From Bacteroidota bacterium (GTDB lineage: Bacteria > Bacteroidota > Bacteroidia > Bacteroidales > UBA12481): a stretch of DNA of 44,807 bases. Shown in pieces: positions 17,639 to 26,500 of this stretch (positions within the stretch are counted from its first letter, which is position 1; the number at the start of each line of letters is the position of its first letter). The DNA lies in assembly GCA_018669475.1 (NCBI GenBank), contig JABHCC010000126.1:1-44807 (forward strand), read 5' to 3'. Position numbers and translations under genes: made by a program. Below the pieces are notes generated by a model that saw nothing but the letters and a program-made list of their open reading frames with translations, had not been told where the DNA came from and made no database searches.

Positions 17639-17974
17639 TTGCCTTATAAGGAATTCAATATTGAAAAAGTTTTCTATTCCATCGGAGAGGTGGCAGAAAA
17701 GTTTGATTTACCAACATCGACCTTAAGATATTGGGAGCAGGAATTCTCCATTCTGAAGCCAAAAAGAAACCGCAAAGGCACTCGTTTTTATACTAAGAAG
17801 GATATAGAAACTCTTGAGTTGATCTTTCATTTGGTGAAAGAGCGAGGAATGACACTTAAAGGTGCCAAGCAAAAAATCCGGGAGAATAAAGATGAACTGG
17901 ATAGTACACAACAAGTGGTCAGGAAACTTCAACATATCCGGTCTTTGCTGGTTCGTATCCGGGAGGAAATGTAA
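17639..17974 (+). CDS. MerR family transcriptional regulator
   Basis: The 111-residue protein is essentially a winged-helix DNA-binding domain (YSIGEVAEKFDLPTSTLRYWEQEFSILKPKRN, about residues 12-44) followed by FYTKKDIETLELIFHLVKERGMTLKGAKQ and a short helix. There is no effector domain and no cysteine, so a metal or redox signal as in classical MerR is unlikely. The start is TTG at 17639. The residues that follow (PYKEFNIEKVFYSIGEVAE) match the usual N-terminus of Bacteroidota homologues, and there is no suitable ATG. It is co-directional with the M23 peptidase and Nif3-like genes (8 and 12 bases apart). The target is unknown. Confidence 0.9.
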   Translation: MPYKEFNIEKVFYSIGEVAEKFDLPTSTLRYWEQEFSILKPKRNRKGTRFYTKKDIETLELIFHLVKERGMTLKGAKQKIRENKDELDSTQQVVRKLQHIRSLLVRIREEM

Positions 17975-17986
17975 AACCTTATTAAC

Positions 17987-19081
17987 ATGAGGATAAAAGA
18001 TTTATGCAAGCTCTTAGAGCAGGCTGCACCCTTAGCTTTGCAGGAGGAATTTGATAATGCCGGACTGTTGGTAGGAGATTATAACGAGGAGATACAATCA
18101 TGTCTTGTCAGTCTTGATATCACAGCAGAGGTTATTGATGAGGCAATAAGGATCGGAGCTAATTTGATAATTGCCCATCATCCACTGATTTTCAAAGGCT
18201 TGAAAAACTTGGTTCCTGATGGTGGTGTTAATGATATCCTTTTAAAGTGTATTAAGCATAATATTGCTCTTTATGCAGCCCATACCAACCTTGATAAAGT
18301 ACCGGATGGAGTTAGTGGAAAGCTGGCAACACGATTAGGACTTATTAATCAAAGTATTCTTCTGCCGGATAAAAATGCACTGTTGAAATTAGTTGTGTTT
18401 GTACCGGAAAAACATCTTTCATCTGTAAGTGCTTCTTTGTTTAATGCAGGAGCTGGTAATATTGGAAAATATGATTCATGTAGTTTTCGCTCTCCTGGCG
18501 AAGGAACATTCAGGGCTTCTTCTGAGGCCAAACCATTCCTTGGGAGTACAGGAGAATTTCATAAAGAATCTGAAATAAAGCTTGAAGTAATATTGCCGAA
18601 GTACTTGAAATCAGATGTTGTGAAAGCCTTATTAAATTCTCATCCTTATGAAGAGGTGGCCTATGATTTAATTGCTCTTGAGAATGAGAATCCATATACC
18701 GGCCTGGGCGTGATTGGAGACCTGCCGGAGTCGTCAAATGAAATGGATTTCCTTGAATGGATGAAAAGGGAACTTGGACTATCTTCTATTCGTCATACAA
18801 AATATCTGAATAAAGAAGTTACCCGTATAGCAGTTTGTGGAGGCAGTGGAAGTGAATTCTTATCCCGGGCGATTGCCTCAGGAGCCCAGATTTATGTTTC
18901 GGCAGATTTTAAATATCATCAGTTTTTTGAGGCTGGTGATAGAATAATGATCGCCGATATCGGACATTATGAAAGTGAGCAGCTTGCAAAGGAGGTGTTA
19001 AAAGGTATTGTTACAAAAAAATTCCCTAACTTTGCCGTTCATTTGTCGAAAATTAATACCAACCCAATAAAGTATTTCTGA
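17987..19081 (+). CDS. Nif3-like dinuclear metal center hexameric protein
   Basis: The 364-residue protein is the long YqfO-type form of the Nif3/YbgI family. The metal ligands are seen in IIAHHPLIFKG near residue 64 and DIGHYESE near 325, which bind two metals in a toroidal hexamer. An inserted middle domain (about 125-215) is the PII-like insert of YqfO. GTP cyclohydrolase I type 2 is the old database name; the true reaction is not established for this family. It lies between the MerR and zinc-ribbon genes, an arrangement common in Bacteroidota, with a 3-base gap to the latter. Confidence 0.93.
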   Translation: MRIKDLCKLLEQAAPLALQEEFDNAGLLVGDYNEEIQSCLVSLDITAEVIDEAIRIGANLIIAHHPLIFKGLKNLVPDGGVNDILLKCIKHNIALYAAHTNLDKVPDGVSGKLATRLGLINQSILLPDKNALLKLVVFVPEKHLSSVSASLFNAGAGNIGKYDSCSFRSPGEGTFRASSEAKPFLGSTGEFHKESEIKLEVILPKYLKSDVVKALLNSHPYEEVAYDLIALENENPYTGLGVIGDLPESSNEMDFLEWMKRELGLSSIRHTKYLNKEVTRIAVCGGSGSEFLSRAIASGAQIYVSADFKYHQFFEAGDRIMIADIGHYESEQLAKEVLKGIVTKKFPNFAVHLSKINTNPIKYF

Positions 19082-19084
19082 TCT

Positions 19085-19858
19085 ATGGCAGCAAAACGCA
19101 CTGGTGGAAAAGATAAAAGCAAGGCCGTTGAAGAGGTAATAAGAGATTTGCATTCTCTACAACAGGTAGATTCAGAGACTGATAAGATTAAAACCCTTAG
19201 AGGTGAGTTACCTCTTGAAGTTCAGGATCTGGAGGACGAATTGGCTGGACTAGAAACCCGAATCAATAATTTCGAGGAGGAAGCCGGCGAGTTGGATAAT
19301 GCTATTACTAAGAAAAAGAATGAAATAACTGACTCCGAGACTCTCATAAAGAAATATGAAGGGCAGCAAGATAACGTCAGAAATAATCGTGAATTCGATT
19401 CACTGAGCAAAGAGGTTGAGTTTCAAACACTGGAAATCCAACTTTGTGAAAAGAGAATTAAAGAGTTCACAGTTCGTTTGCAGGATAAGCAAACAATGAT
19501 TACTGACTCGAAGTCTGTTTTTGAAGAAAGACAGAAAGACCTGGAAGCTAAGAAAGCAGAGCTTGATGAGATTATTGCTGAAACTCAGAAGGAAGAACAG
19601 GGATTAGTAAGTCGTTCTGAAGAGATTATTGGCAGAATTGATGAGAGATTATCTACTGCATACAAACGAATTCGCAAGAATGCAAGAAATGGTTTAGCGG
19701 TTGTTAGTGTGGAGCGTGATGCATGTGGTGGTTGCTATAATCGAATCCCACCTCAGCGTCAGTTAGATATCAGATCTAGAAAAAAGATCATTGTTTGCGA
19801 ATACTGCGGACGGATTTTAGTTGATAGTGAGATCAATGAACCTTCGGTATCTGAATAG
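19085..19858 (+). CDS. Coiled-coil protein with C-terminal C4-type zinc ribbon
   Basis: The 257-residue protein is almost all charged coiled coil (about residues 15-195, rich in Glu/Lys heptads). It ends in a zinc ribbon with cysteine pairs CGGC (about 213-216) and CEYC (about 238-241), with RIPPQRQLDIR between them. This is the zf-RING_7 (PF02591) family, found in most Bacteroidota beside the Nif3-like gene. A nucleic-acid binding role has been suggested for the family; the function is not established. It is the last gene of the M23-MerR-Nif3 run and is followed by a strong terminator. Confidence 0.9.
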   Translation: MAAKRTGGKDKSKAVEEVIRDLHSLQQVDSETDKIKTLRGELPLEVQDLEDELAGLETRINNFEEEAGELDNAITKKKNEITDSETLIKKYEGQQDNVRNNREFDSLSKEVEFQTLEIQLCEKRIKEFTVRLQDKQTMITDSKSVFEERQKDLEAKKAELDEIIAETQKEEQGLVSRSEEIIGRIDERLSTAYKRIRKNARNGLAVVSVERDACGGCYNRIPPQRQLDIRSRKKIIVCEYCGRILVDSEINEPSVSE

Positions 19859-19882
19859 AATAATATTATTATCTGTAAATTC

Positions 19883-19920
19883 ACGGGTGTTAAGCATTGC
19901 TTATTCACCCGTTTTTTTTT
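19883..19920 (+). terminator. Rho-independent terminator after the zinc-ribbon gene
   Basis: ACGGGTG (19883-19889) pairs with CACCCGT (19906-19912), and inside it TAAGC pairs with GCTTA around a 3-base loop, giving a nearly continuous 12-base-pair stem. A T-run ends at 19920. The next gene's ATG is at 19924, only 3 bases after the T-run. Confidence 0.9.
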
Positions 19921-19923
19921 GGT

Positions 19924-21387
19924 ATGAACAAGATTGTTAAATTCCTTGTATTGTTGCTGGGCTTTTCTGCCGGGCACTTTGTTAATGGGCAGAATATTGC
20001 AGAGTCTCAAATACCTTTGTTGCTTTTGAATCTGGATATGGACCGGGCTGAAACAGCAATAGATGAACTATCCCCTGACGATCAATTAAGTTATTTAGCA
20101 TTGCAAGGGTTTTTAGAAACTATGCTTGCTCAGAACTCTGAGACTCATGAACAGTTTTTTAAAGATTCTCGTCGATGGTTGAAAGATATTGAAGGGATTG
20201 AAGGGGAGAATTCATTTGTCAGGGCTGAGAAATTATTTAACCTGTCGATATTCCGGGCAATTGTTGCGAGTCAGTTTTCTAACTATTCTCAGGCAGCCAG
20301 AGAGCTTATTCGATCATACAGGAATTATAAGAAACTGGTAAATGAACATCCGGCTCACCCAACAAGTCAGCATGCTACAGGGCTTATGAAAGTGATTTTT
20401 GAACAGATCCCGGATAGTTATTTGCGTTTAACTAAGGCTATTGGTATTGATTTTCCCGATGGTGATGGATTTGAGATGCTTGCTAGATCGTTCCGGATGA
20501 CTACAGGGCAGTCAAGAAGCACAAGAGTGAGCCGTGGATTACTGTGGGTTTTTGTTTTATGGGAGTTTCATCCTGAATCGGATGCATGCTGGGAGGCATG
20601 GCAGGAAGTGAAGAAGATCGATTCACAATTAGCCCTTGTCAGATATACTGGTGTCGTGAGTGCACTTAAATCAGGTAAGAATGAGGAAGCTCTGGAGATT
20701 CTGAGTCTGATGCAGGCCGACAGACAGTTTGAAAGCAACCCCCATTTATATTATTTACTTGGCAAAGCTTATTTGTATGCTGGTAATGCCGAGGCAATCC
20801 ATGCATTAAAGACTTTTCTTGAGCTAAGTACTGCAGATAACTATATTAAATCAGCATGGTTGAGAATAGCCTGGTTTTATACTATGGATGATGAGGTCAG
20901 TAAAGCATCCGAATCATTTGATCAGGTAGTCAACTCAGGGAATGATGATGTATGGGCTGATAAGCAGGCTCTTCGTGAGGTAGCTGAACATCATGCATTA
21001 AGGAAAGAAATACTAAAGCTCCGACTCCTTTATGATGGGGGCTACTATCAAGAATGTGTCCTTGCAAGTGAGGCTCTGATTAGACAAAGAGATACATTTT
21101 CTGATACTGAATATGTAGAGATTCTTTATCGAAAAGGCCGTAGCTACCACGAGCAGGGTAAGTATGAACAAAGCCTGCTCGTGTATGATGAGATTTTGGA
21201 AAATTACAGTCATGTAAAAAACTATCAGATCCCAAAGATAGCTATCCTTTCAGCTTATATTCTCTATGACCTGAAGCGTAAAGAGCAGTGCTTATCCAGA
21301 ATTGATTTCTGCTTAAGAATGAACAATTACGGATATCAGAGCACATTTAAGAGGCAGGCACAGGCACTTAGGCGAAAGTTAAAGTAG
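19924..21387 (+). CDS. Secreted tetratricopeptide-repeat protein
   Basis: The product has a signal peptide (MNKIVKFLVLLLGFSAGHFVNG, cleavage about residue 22) and 487 residues of helical repeats. TPR-like units are visible at YYLLGKAYLYAGNAEAIHAL, AWLRIAWFYTMDDEVSKASESFDQVV and YRKGRSYHEQGKYEQSLLVYDEIL. It most likely acts in the periplasm as a protein-binding scaffold; no enzymatic motif is seen. The frame is open from 19897, but that part lies in the terminator stem and T-run. The ATG at 19924 gives the signal peptide. It runs toward the TPM gene, with 4 bases between the stop codons. Confidence 0.82.
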   Translation: MNKIVKFLVLLLGFSAGHFVNGQNIAESQIPLLLLNLDMDRAETAIDELSPDDQLSYLALQGFLETMLAQNSETHEQFFKDSRRWLKDIEGIEGENSFVRAEKLFNLSIFRAIVASQFSNYSQAARELIRSYRNYKKLVNEHPAHPTSQHATGLMKVIFEQIPDSYLRLTKAIGIDFPDGDGFEMLARSFRMTTGQSRSTRVSRGLLWVFVLWEFHPESDACWEAWQEVKKIDSQLALVRYTGVVSALKSGKNEEALEILSLMQADRQFESNPHLYYLLGKAYLYAGNAEAIHALKTFLELSTADNYIKSAWLRIAWFYTMDDEVSKASESFDQVVNSGNDDVWADKQALREVAEHHALRKEILKLRLLYDGGYYQECVLASEALIRQRDTFSDTEYVEILYRKGRSYHEQGKYEQSLLVYDEILENYSHVKNYQIPKIAILSAYILYDLKRKEQCLSRIDFCLRMNNYGYQSTFKRQAQALRRKLK

Positions 21388-21391
21388 CTGG

Positions 21392-22195
21392 TTACCAGCT
21401 GCCTCCTGCACCTCCGCCACCAAAGGAGCCTCCTCCACCACCACCAAATCCGCCAAATCCACCACTGCCTGAAGAGAAGTTCCCAAAACTACCACCATGT
21501 GAACGACCTCCTGATCCCATCATGCCCAGTAGCATCCAAAATGGCAAACTACGACCAACAGAAGAATGGCGTCCCATTCGGGATCTGCCACCAAAAAAGC
21601 TAAAGAAAACTGCAATCAGAAAGAATAACACAATCGGACTTCTGGATCGTGCACTTCCTTGGGTCTTTTCAACATATTCATCAGCAGTAAATTCCCCTGC
21701 GGTGATCGACATCAGAATGTCAGTAGCCTGACTAAGACCCTGATGGTTTAATCCCTGCTTAAAAGCAGGAATGACTTCATTGTCTACAATCCTGTTAGCT
21801 ACTGCATCAGGAACAACTCCTTCAAGCCCGTATCCAACCGATATAAATACCTCTCCTTTGGAGGAGCTTGTTTTGGTTTTTACCAGAATCAGAATACCAT
21901 TATCCTTCCCTGACTGACCAACTTTCCATTTTTGTCCGAGCCTTGTGGCATAATCACCTGGTGCATATCCAGCCAGATCTTCAACTATTGCAATATATAT
22001 TTGTGTGGAGGTTTGTTGATTAAACCTCCGGAGTTTCTCTTCCAGATTAAGAGTTTCATTCTGCGAAAGGAAGGATGTAAAATCATTAACCAAACGGGGA
22101 GGACTCATTGGATCAGGAAGCTCGTTTTGTGCTCTTACAGAAAGAGTAGCAAACAGAGTCAGTAGTATAACCAGACCCGGAATTATTTTTTTCAT
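21392..22195 (-). CDS. TPM domain protein with membrane anchor and glycine-rich tail (YgcG family)
   Basis: The 267-residue protein has a signal peptide ending at VRAQ (residue 23), a TPM domain (about 36-165, with FLSQNETLNLEEKLRRFNQQTSTQIYIAIV and GQSGKDNGILILVKT), a membrane segment (about 190-206) and a serine/glycine-rich tail made of short GGGGSFGG-like units to the C-terminus. TPM domains are linked to acid phosphatase activity in plants and to photosystem II repair; in bacteria the role is unclear, and neighbouring lemA genes suggest an envelope function. It is the last gene of the lemA-TPM-TPM operon, 104 bases after the shorter TPM gene. Confidence 0.9.
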   Translation of the reverse strand: MKKIIPGLVILLTLFATLSVRAQNELPDPMSPPRLVNDFTSFLSQNETLNLEEKLRRFNQQTSTQIYIAIVEDLAGYAPGDYATRLGQKWKVGQSGKDNGILILVKTKTSSSKGEVFISVGYGLEGVVPDAVANRIVDNEVIPAFKQGLNHQGLSQATDILMSITAGEFTADEYVEKTQGSARSRSPIVLFFLIAVFFSFFGGRSRMGRHSSVGRSLPFWMLLGMMGSGGRSHGGSFGNFSSGSGGFGGFGGGGGGSFGGGGAGGSW

Positions 22196-22299
22196 ATTAA
22201 TCCTTTTATATCTATTTTATATTCGATAGGAGCATGCTTCAATAAATAATCATTCTTGCTTATGTCAGAATGTTTGTATTTCTATTGTGCTCCGTTTAT

Positions 22300-22749
22300 T
22301 TACTTGCTTTGATCACCAAAAGAAATCTCATCAGAGAGCTCATTTACGTCATCTGATTGATGCGGAAAATGTTGCTTTAACTGTTTACCTGCCATTTTAA
22401 TGCCTGCTGCAAGTCCGGAGGCAAAGTTTCCCTCCAGAAAATCTTTAAGCACCCTGTCTTTTATCTCATCCCAGAAATCAGCCGGTACCTTGGCATTGAT
22501 TCCTGCATCACCCAGGATTGCAAATTTTCGATTTTCCACTGCAAGATAGAATAAGACTCCATTTCGCAATTCTGTTTGAGTCATATTAAGCTTACTGAAC
22601 ATATAGGCAGCCTGATCCAGTACGTCTCCTTTGCAGGAGTTTTCGATGTGAACACGAATCTCACCACTTGTATTCAGTTCAGCCTGTCGGATGGCCTCCA
22701 CTATTTGATCTTTATCACTAGTAGAGAATAGTTTTTTTGCTGATTCCAT
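22300..22749 (-). CDS. TPM domain-containing protein (short form)
   Basis: This 149-residue protein holds a TPM domain (AIRQAELNTSGEIRVHIE at about 19-36; LRNGVLFYLAVENRKFAILGDAGI at about 61-84) but no signal peptide or membrane segment, so it is probably cytoplasmic. It begins 2 bases after the lemA stop and precedes the larger TPM protein, the usual Bacteroidota order. The biochemical activity is unknown. The 104-base gap that follows (22196-22299) contains a small CATTCT/AGAATG hairpin (22251-22272) and no gene. Confidence 0.9.
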   Translation of the reverse strand: MESAKKLFSTSDKDQIVEAIRQAELNTSGEIRVHIENSCKGDVLDQAAYMFSKLNMTQTELRNGVLFYLAVENRKFAILGDAGINAKVPADFWDEIKDRVLKDFLEGNFASGLAAGIKMAGKQLKQHFPHQSDDVNELSDEISFGDQSK

Positions 22750-22751
22750 AA

Positions 22752-23351
22752 TTAAAATTCTACTTTAGGAGCTTGATCTGCACCTTCTTGTGCTTCGAAA
22801 TAAGGCTTTTTGTCAAAGCCAAAGATATTGGCCCATATGTTCTTAGGAAACAAACGGATAAAGGTGTTATATTCTTTAGCTAACTCGTTAAACCTACGTC
22901 TTTCTGTTGCTATACGATTTTCTGAGCCTTCGAGTTGGGCCTGTAGGTCCATGAAATTCTGGTTTGCTTTCAGTTCAGGATAGCGTTCAACAACCACCAT
23001 CAATTTCGATAATGCTGATCCTAACTGACCCTGAGCATTTTGAAACTGACTTAGTGCTTCAGGAGTCATGTTGTCAGCATTAATATTAATTCCGGTTGCT
23101 TTAGATCGAGCTTCGATAACCTGTGTTAGTGTCTCCTTCTCGAAGTCAGCATATCCCTTCACAGTATTAACAAGATTAGGTATGAGGTCAGCTCTGCGTT
23201 GAAATACGTTCTCAACGTTAGCCCATTGAGTATCTACTGCCTCACTTTTTGTAACCATCCCATTGTAGGATCCTTTGATAGATGAATAGAGAAACAAGCC
23301 TATCACCAGGATGATAGCTATTGTAATAAGTGATTTGCGTTTTTTTACCAT
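22752..23351 (-). CDS. LemA family protein
   Basis: The 199-residue protein starts with a single membrane segment (about residues 7-24) followed by the helical LemA domain: NVFQRRADLIPNLVNTVKGYADFEKETLTQVIEARSKA (about 48-85), YPELKANQNFMDLQAQLEGSENRIATERRRFNELAKEYN (about 121-159) and FPKNIWANIFGF. The family is widespread and bound to the membrane facing outward; its molecular function is not settled. It is the first gene of a three-gene operon with two TPM proteins. The 181 bases between it and the divergent repeat protein gene hold the likely promoters for both. Confidence 0.94.
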   Translation of the reverse strand: MVKKRKSLITIAIILVIGLFLYSSIKGSYNGMVTKSEAVDTQWANVENVFQRRADLIPNLVNTVKGYADFEKETLTQVIEARSKATGININADNMTPEALSQFQNAQGQLGSALSKLMVVVERYPELKANQNFMDLQAQLEGSENRIATERRRFNELAKEYNTFIRLFPKNIWANIFGFDKKPYFEAQEGADQAPKVEF

Positions 23352-23501
23352 AATATTTGGGTTTTAATACTTTGATCAAATTTTATTCCAAAAATGACGT
23401 TTCCCTACTAATAATCCAGATATTGGAAGGTCAGGTTAACAAAATCTTGACAGACCTTGATAAGTCTGAGGTTGCGTAATTTCCGCCAGATGGAATTTTT
23501 C

Positions 23502-23509
23502 TATTTTTG
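23502..23509 (+). promoter_or_regulatory. Candidate -7 box for the DUF5018-repeat protein gene
   Basis: TATTTTTG matches TAnnTTTG and lies 23 bases upstream of the ATG at 23533. No TTTG is found at the expected -33 distance, so only half of the promoter is supported. Confidence 0.45.
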
Positions 23510-23532
23510 TAAGTAACAAAGCATATTGTATC

Positions 23533-26500
23533 ATGAGGAAACAAGACATTTTTACAGGTAAGCGAATAGTCGTGCTATTTACTGCCATAATTTCAGGGTT
23601 TATTTTAAGCGGGGGAGTATTTGCTCAAACAGAGACAGATATTACCGCCTTTAATTTTGACCTCGATCCTACCTATGCTGAAACCATTGACAATGTCAAT
23701 AAAAAGATTGACGTTGAGATATATAATTCAGCTGACATAACAACATTGGTAGCAGTATTCACAACCCTAAACGGGGCTACTGCAACAGTTGGTGGTGTGG
23801 CTCAGGTGAGTGGAACTACCCCTAATGACTTTACCACTGCCCTTGTATACAAAATTACCAGTGGGGATGCCAGTGCTACGGAGGATTGGACAATAACTGT
23901 GACCAAACGGGCAGCAGAAACGGGCAAGACCTTGTTAACCTTTGCTTTTGCCAGTATTCCGGGAGCTGTGGGAACAATTGATCAATCCAGCTATGATGTG
24001 GCAGTTACAGTGCCAAACTCACAAGATGTGACAGCTCTGGTAGCAACATTTACGAGCTCAACGCTTTCAACTGCTACGGTACTAGCTACACCACAAGTTA
24101 GTGGAACTACTGCAAATGATTTTACTGCAAAGGTCACCTATACTATTAAAGCAGAGAATGGATCGACAAGAAATTATTATGTTACAGTTACAAAGGCAGC
24201 AGCCAGAAGTGAAAAGGAAATAAGCTATTTCGCTTTCGAGGCTCTTGATCCTGATGTTGTAGGAACGATAGACCAAACGGCAAAAACCATTGCACTTACT
24301 GTTCCATGGGCTACCGATGTGACAACACTGGTTGCCACATTTACGAACTCTTATCTGTCAACTGTTAAAATTGGAGCAAGCTTGCAAACGAGTGGGACAA
24401 GCCCTAATGATTTTACTGCACCGCTTGACTACGTGTGTGTTGCTGAAGATGCCACTACTGTTACTTATACAGTTACTGTGACAAAAGCTGCAGCCAGTAC
24501 TGCCTCCACAATAAGTTCATTCGAGTTCACGAACTTAAATCCGGATGTGGTCGGAGCAATTGATCAGACCGCTAAGACAATTGCTTTAGCAATACCTTTC
24601 TCTGCCGATATCACTACTCTGGTTGCCAGCTTTGTTGCATCCGAATTTGCTACTGTTACTATTGTAGCTGTTCCTCAGGTGAGTGGTACAACAGTAAATG
24701 ATTTCACTGCACCAAAGGTATATACAGTTACAGCCCAGGATGGAGCAAGCACTACTGACTACACAGTGACTGTCACTCAAACTCCTGCTTCTGTTTCAAA
24801 AGATCTATATACTTTTTCCTTTGAAGATGCAAATAATGGAGCTCTGAATGCAGATGTTATCGGAACTGTTGACCAAACAGCTAAAACAGTTACTATCGAA
24901 GTTCCTTTTGGAACAAACGTAACTGCACTGGTAGCCAGCTTTACACATTCTGCATTGTCGGCCGTATCAGTTGGCGGAGGTGCACAAACTACCGGAACAA
25001 CTGCTAATGATTTTACAAATCCTGTTACATACAAAGTAACGGCTGAGGATGGATCGGCTAAAGATTATATTGTTACGGTTGTAATTACATCTGCAAGCAG
25101 GGAGAATCAATTCCTTACATACTTCTTTGATAAAACTATCAATGGGTTTGATGACCATGCAAACGGAACAATTGACCATGATAATTTTACAATATCGGTC
25201 ACCGTACCATGGGGAACCGACTTAACTACCTTAGTAGCAAGTTTTACAGTGAGCCAGTTTGCTAGTGTAAATATAGGCGGCGTACCACAGGTTTCTGGTA
25301 CCACCATCAATGATTTAAGCAACCCTGTTAGCTATACTGTCGTTGCACAGGATGGTTCATCTGAGATATACACAGTAAGTGTGAGTGTTGAAGCGGAAGC
25401 AACCAAGCATTTTCTGACTTATGGCTTTTCAAATGCTTACCCAACCATCTCTCTGGATATTGATAACGTGAACAGACTTATTAATATCTCCATTCCGAAT
25501 ACTTCATCCAGACTTGGACTGATAGCTACTTTCACAATGTCTCCTGGTGTTGAAGCGAAAATTGGTGGCGTAGCACAGGTTCCTGGTGCAACAGCTAATG
25601 ACTTTGATGTTGTAGTGACTTATACCCTGGTAGCTGATGATGGTTCATCGGTTGATTATCATGTAACTGTTACTAATGCACCAATTCAGACAGGTAGTAT
25701 GATATCAACATTTACTTTCCCTGATTTTGATCCTGATGTGGTGGCTACAATTGAGCAGCTGGCATATACAATTCATGCTGTGATTCCTTTGGGATCAAGC
25801 CTGACAGCTCTAGTAGCTACATTTACTCACTCCCTATTGTCAGAAGTAACAGTTGGAGGAACAGTTCAAACAAGCGGAACAAGTGCAAATGATTTCACCA
25901 ACCCTGTTGTTTATCTTGTTACAGCTGAAGATGGAACTACAAGTACATATACCGTTACAGTTGAGATTGCAGCAGCGAGTTCGGAAAAGGAATTAACTTA
26001 CTTTGCATTCGAGGGATTAGATCCGGATGTTATTGGTGCTATTACGCAAGCTACTGAAACAATTGTTCTGACGGTACCCAATGGAACTGATCGTACTAAT
26101 CTTGTTGCTACCTTCACTGCATCAGCTCTCACTACAGTAAGAGTGAGAAATTTGGGAATTCAGCAAAGTGGTATTACATCAAACGATTATTCCAACCCCG
26201 TAGTATATGAAGTTACTGCGCAGGATGGAACAGTGAAGTCATATGTTGTCTCCGTTGTTGAGCAGAACGACACAACGAAACCGATTGTGACTGCTGCTAT
26301 GCAAAATGTGACTAATGAATTGGGACAGTTTGTTATTGTTCAAACTAATGAAGGAAGTGGCAAGGTATATATTATTGAAGATAGTCAGCCTCAGACAACT
26401 GTTGCACAACTTGAAGCCGCAGTGGCTGCTGGCAAGGGGCGTGCAGCCTGGGTTCAGTCTGCCAATACTGAAATACCTATATCAACATATGCAATGGAAG

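Noticed and set aside
22196-22299. tRNA or small RNA gene in the gap between the two TPM genes
   Set aside because: No cloverleaf is possible; only a 6-base-pair hairpin is present.
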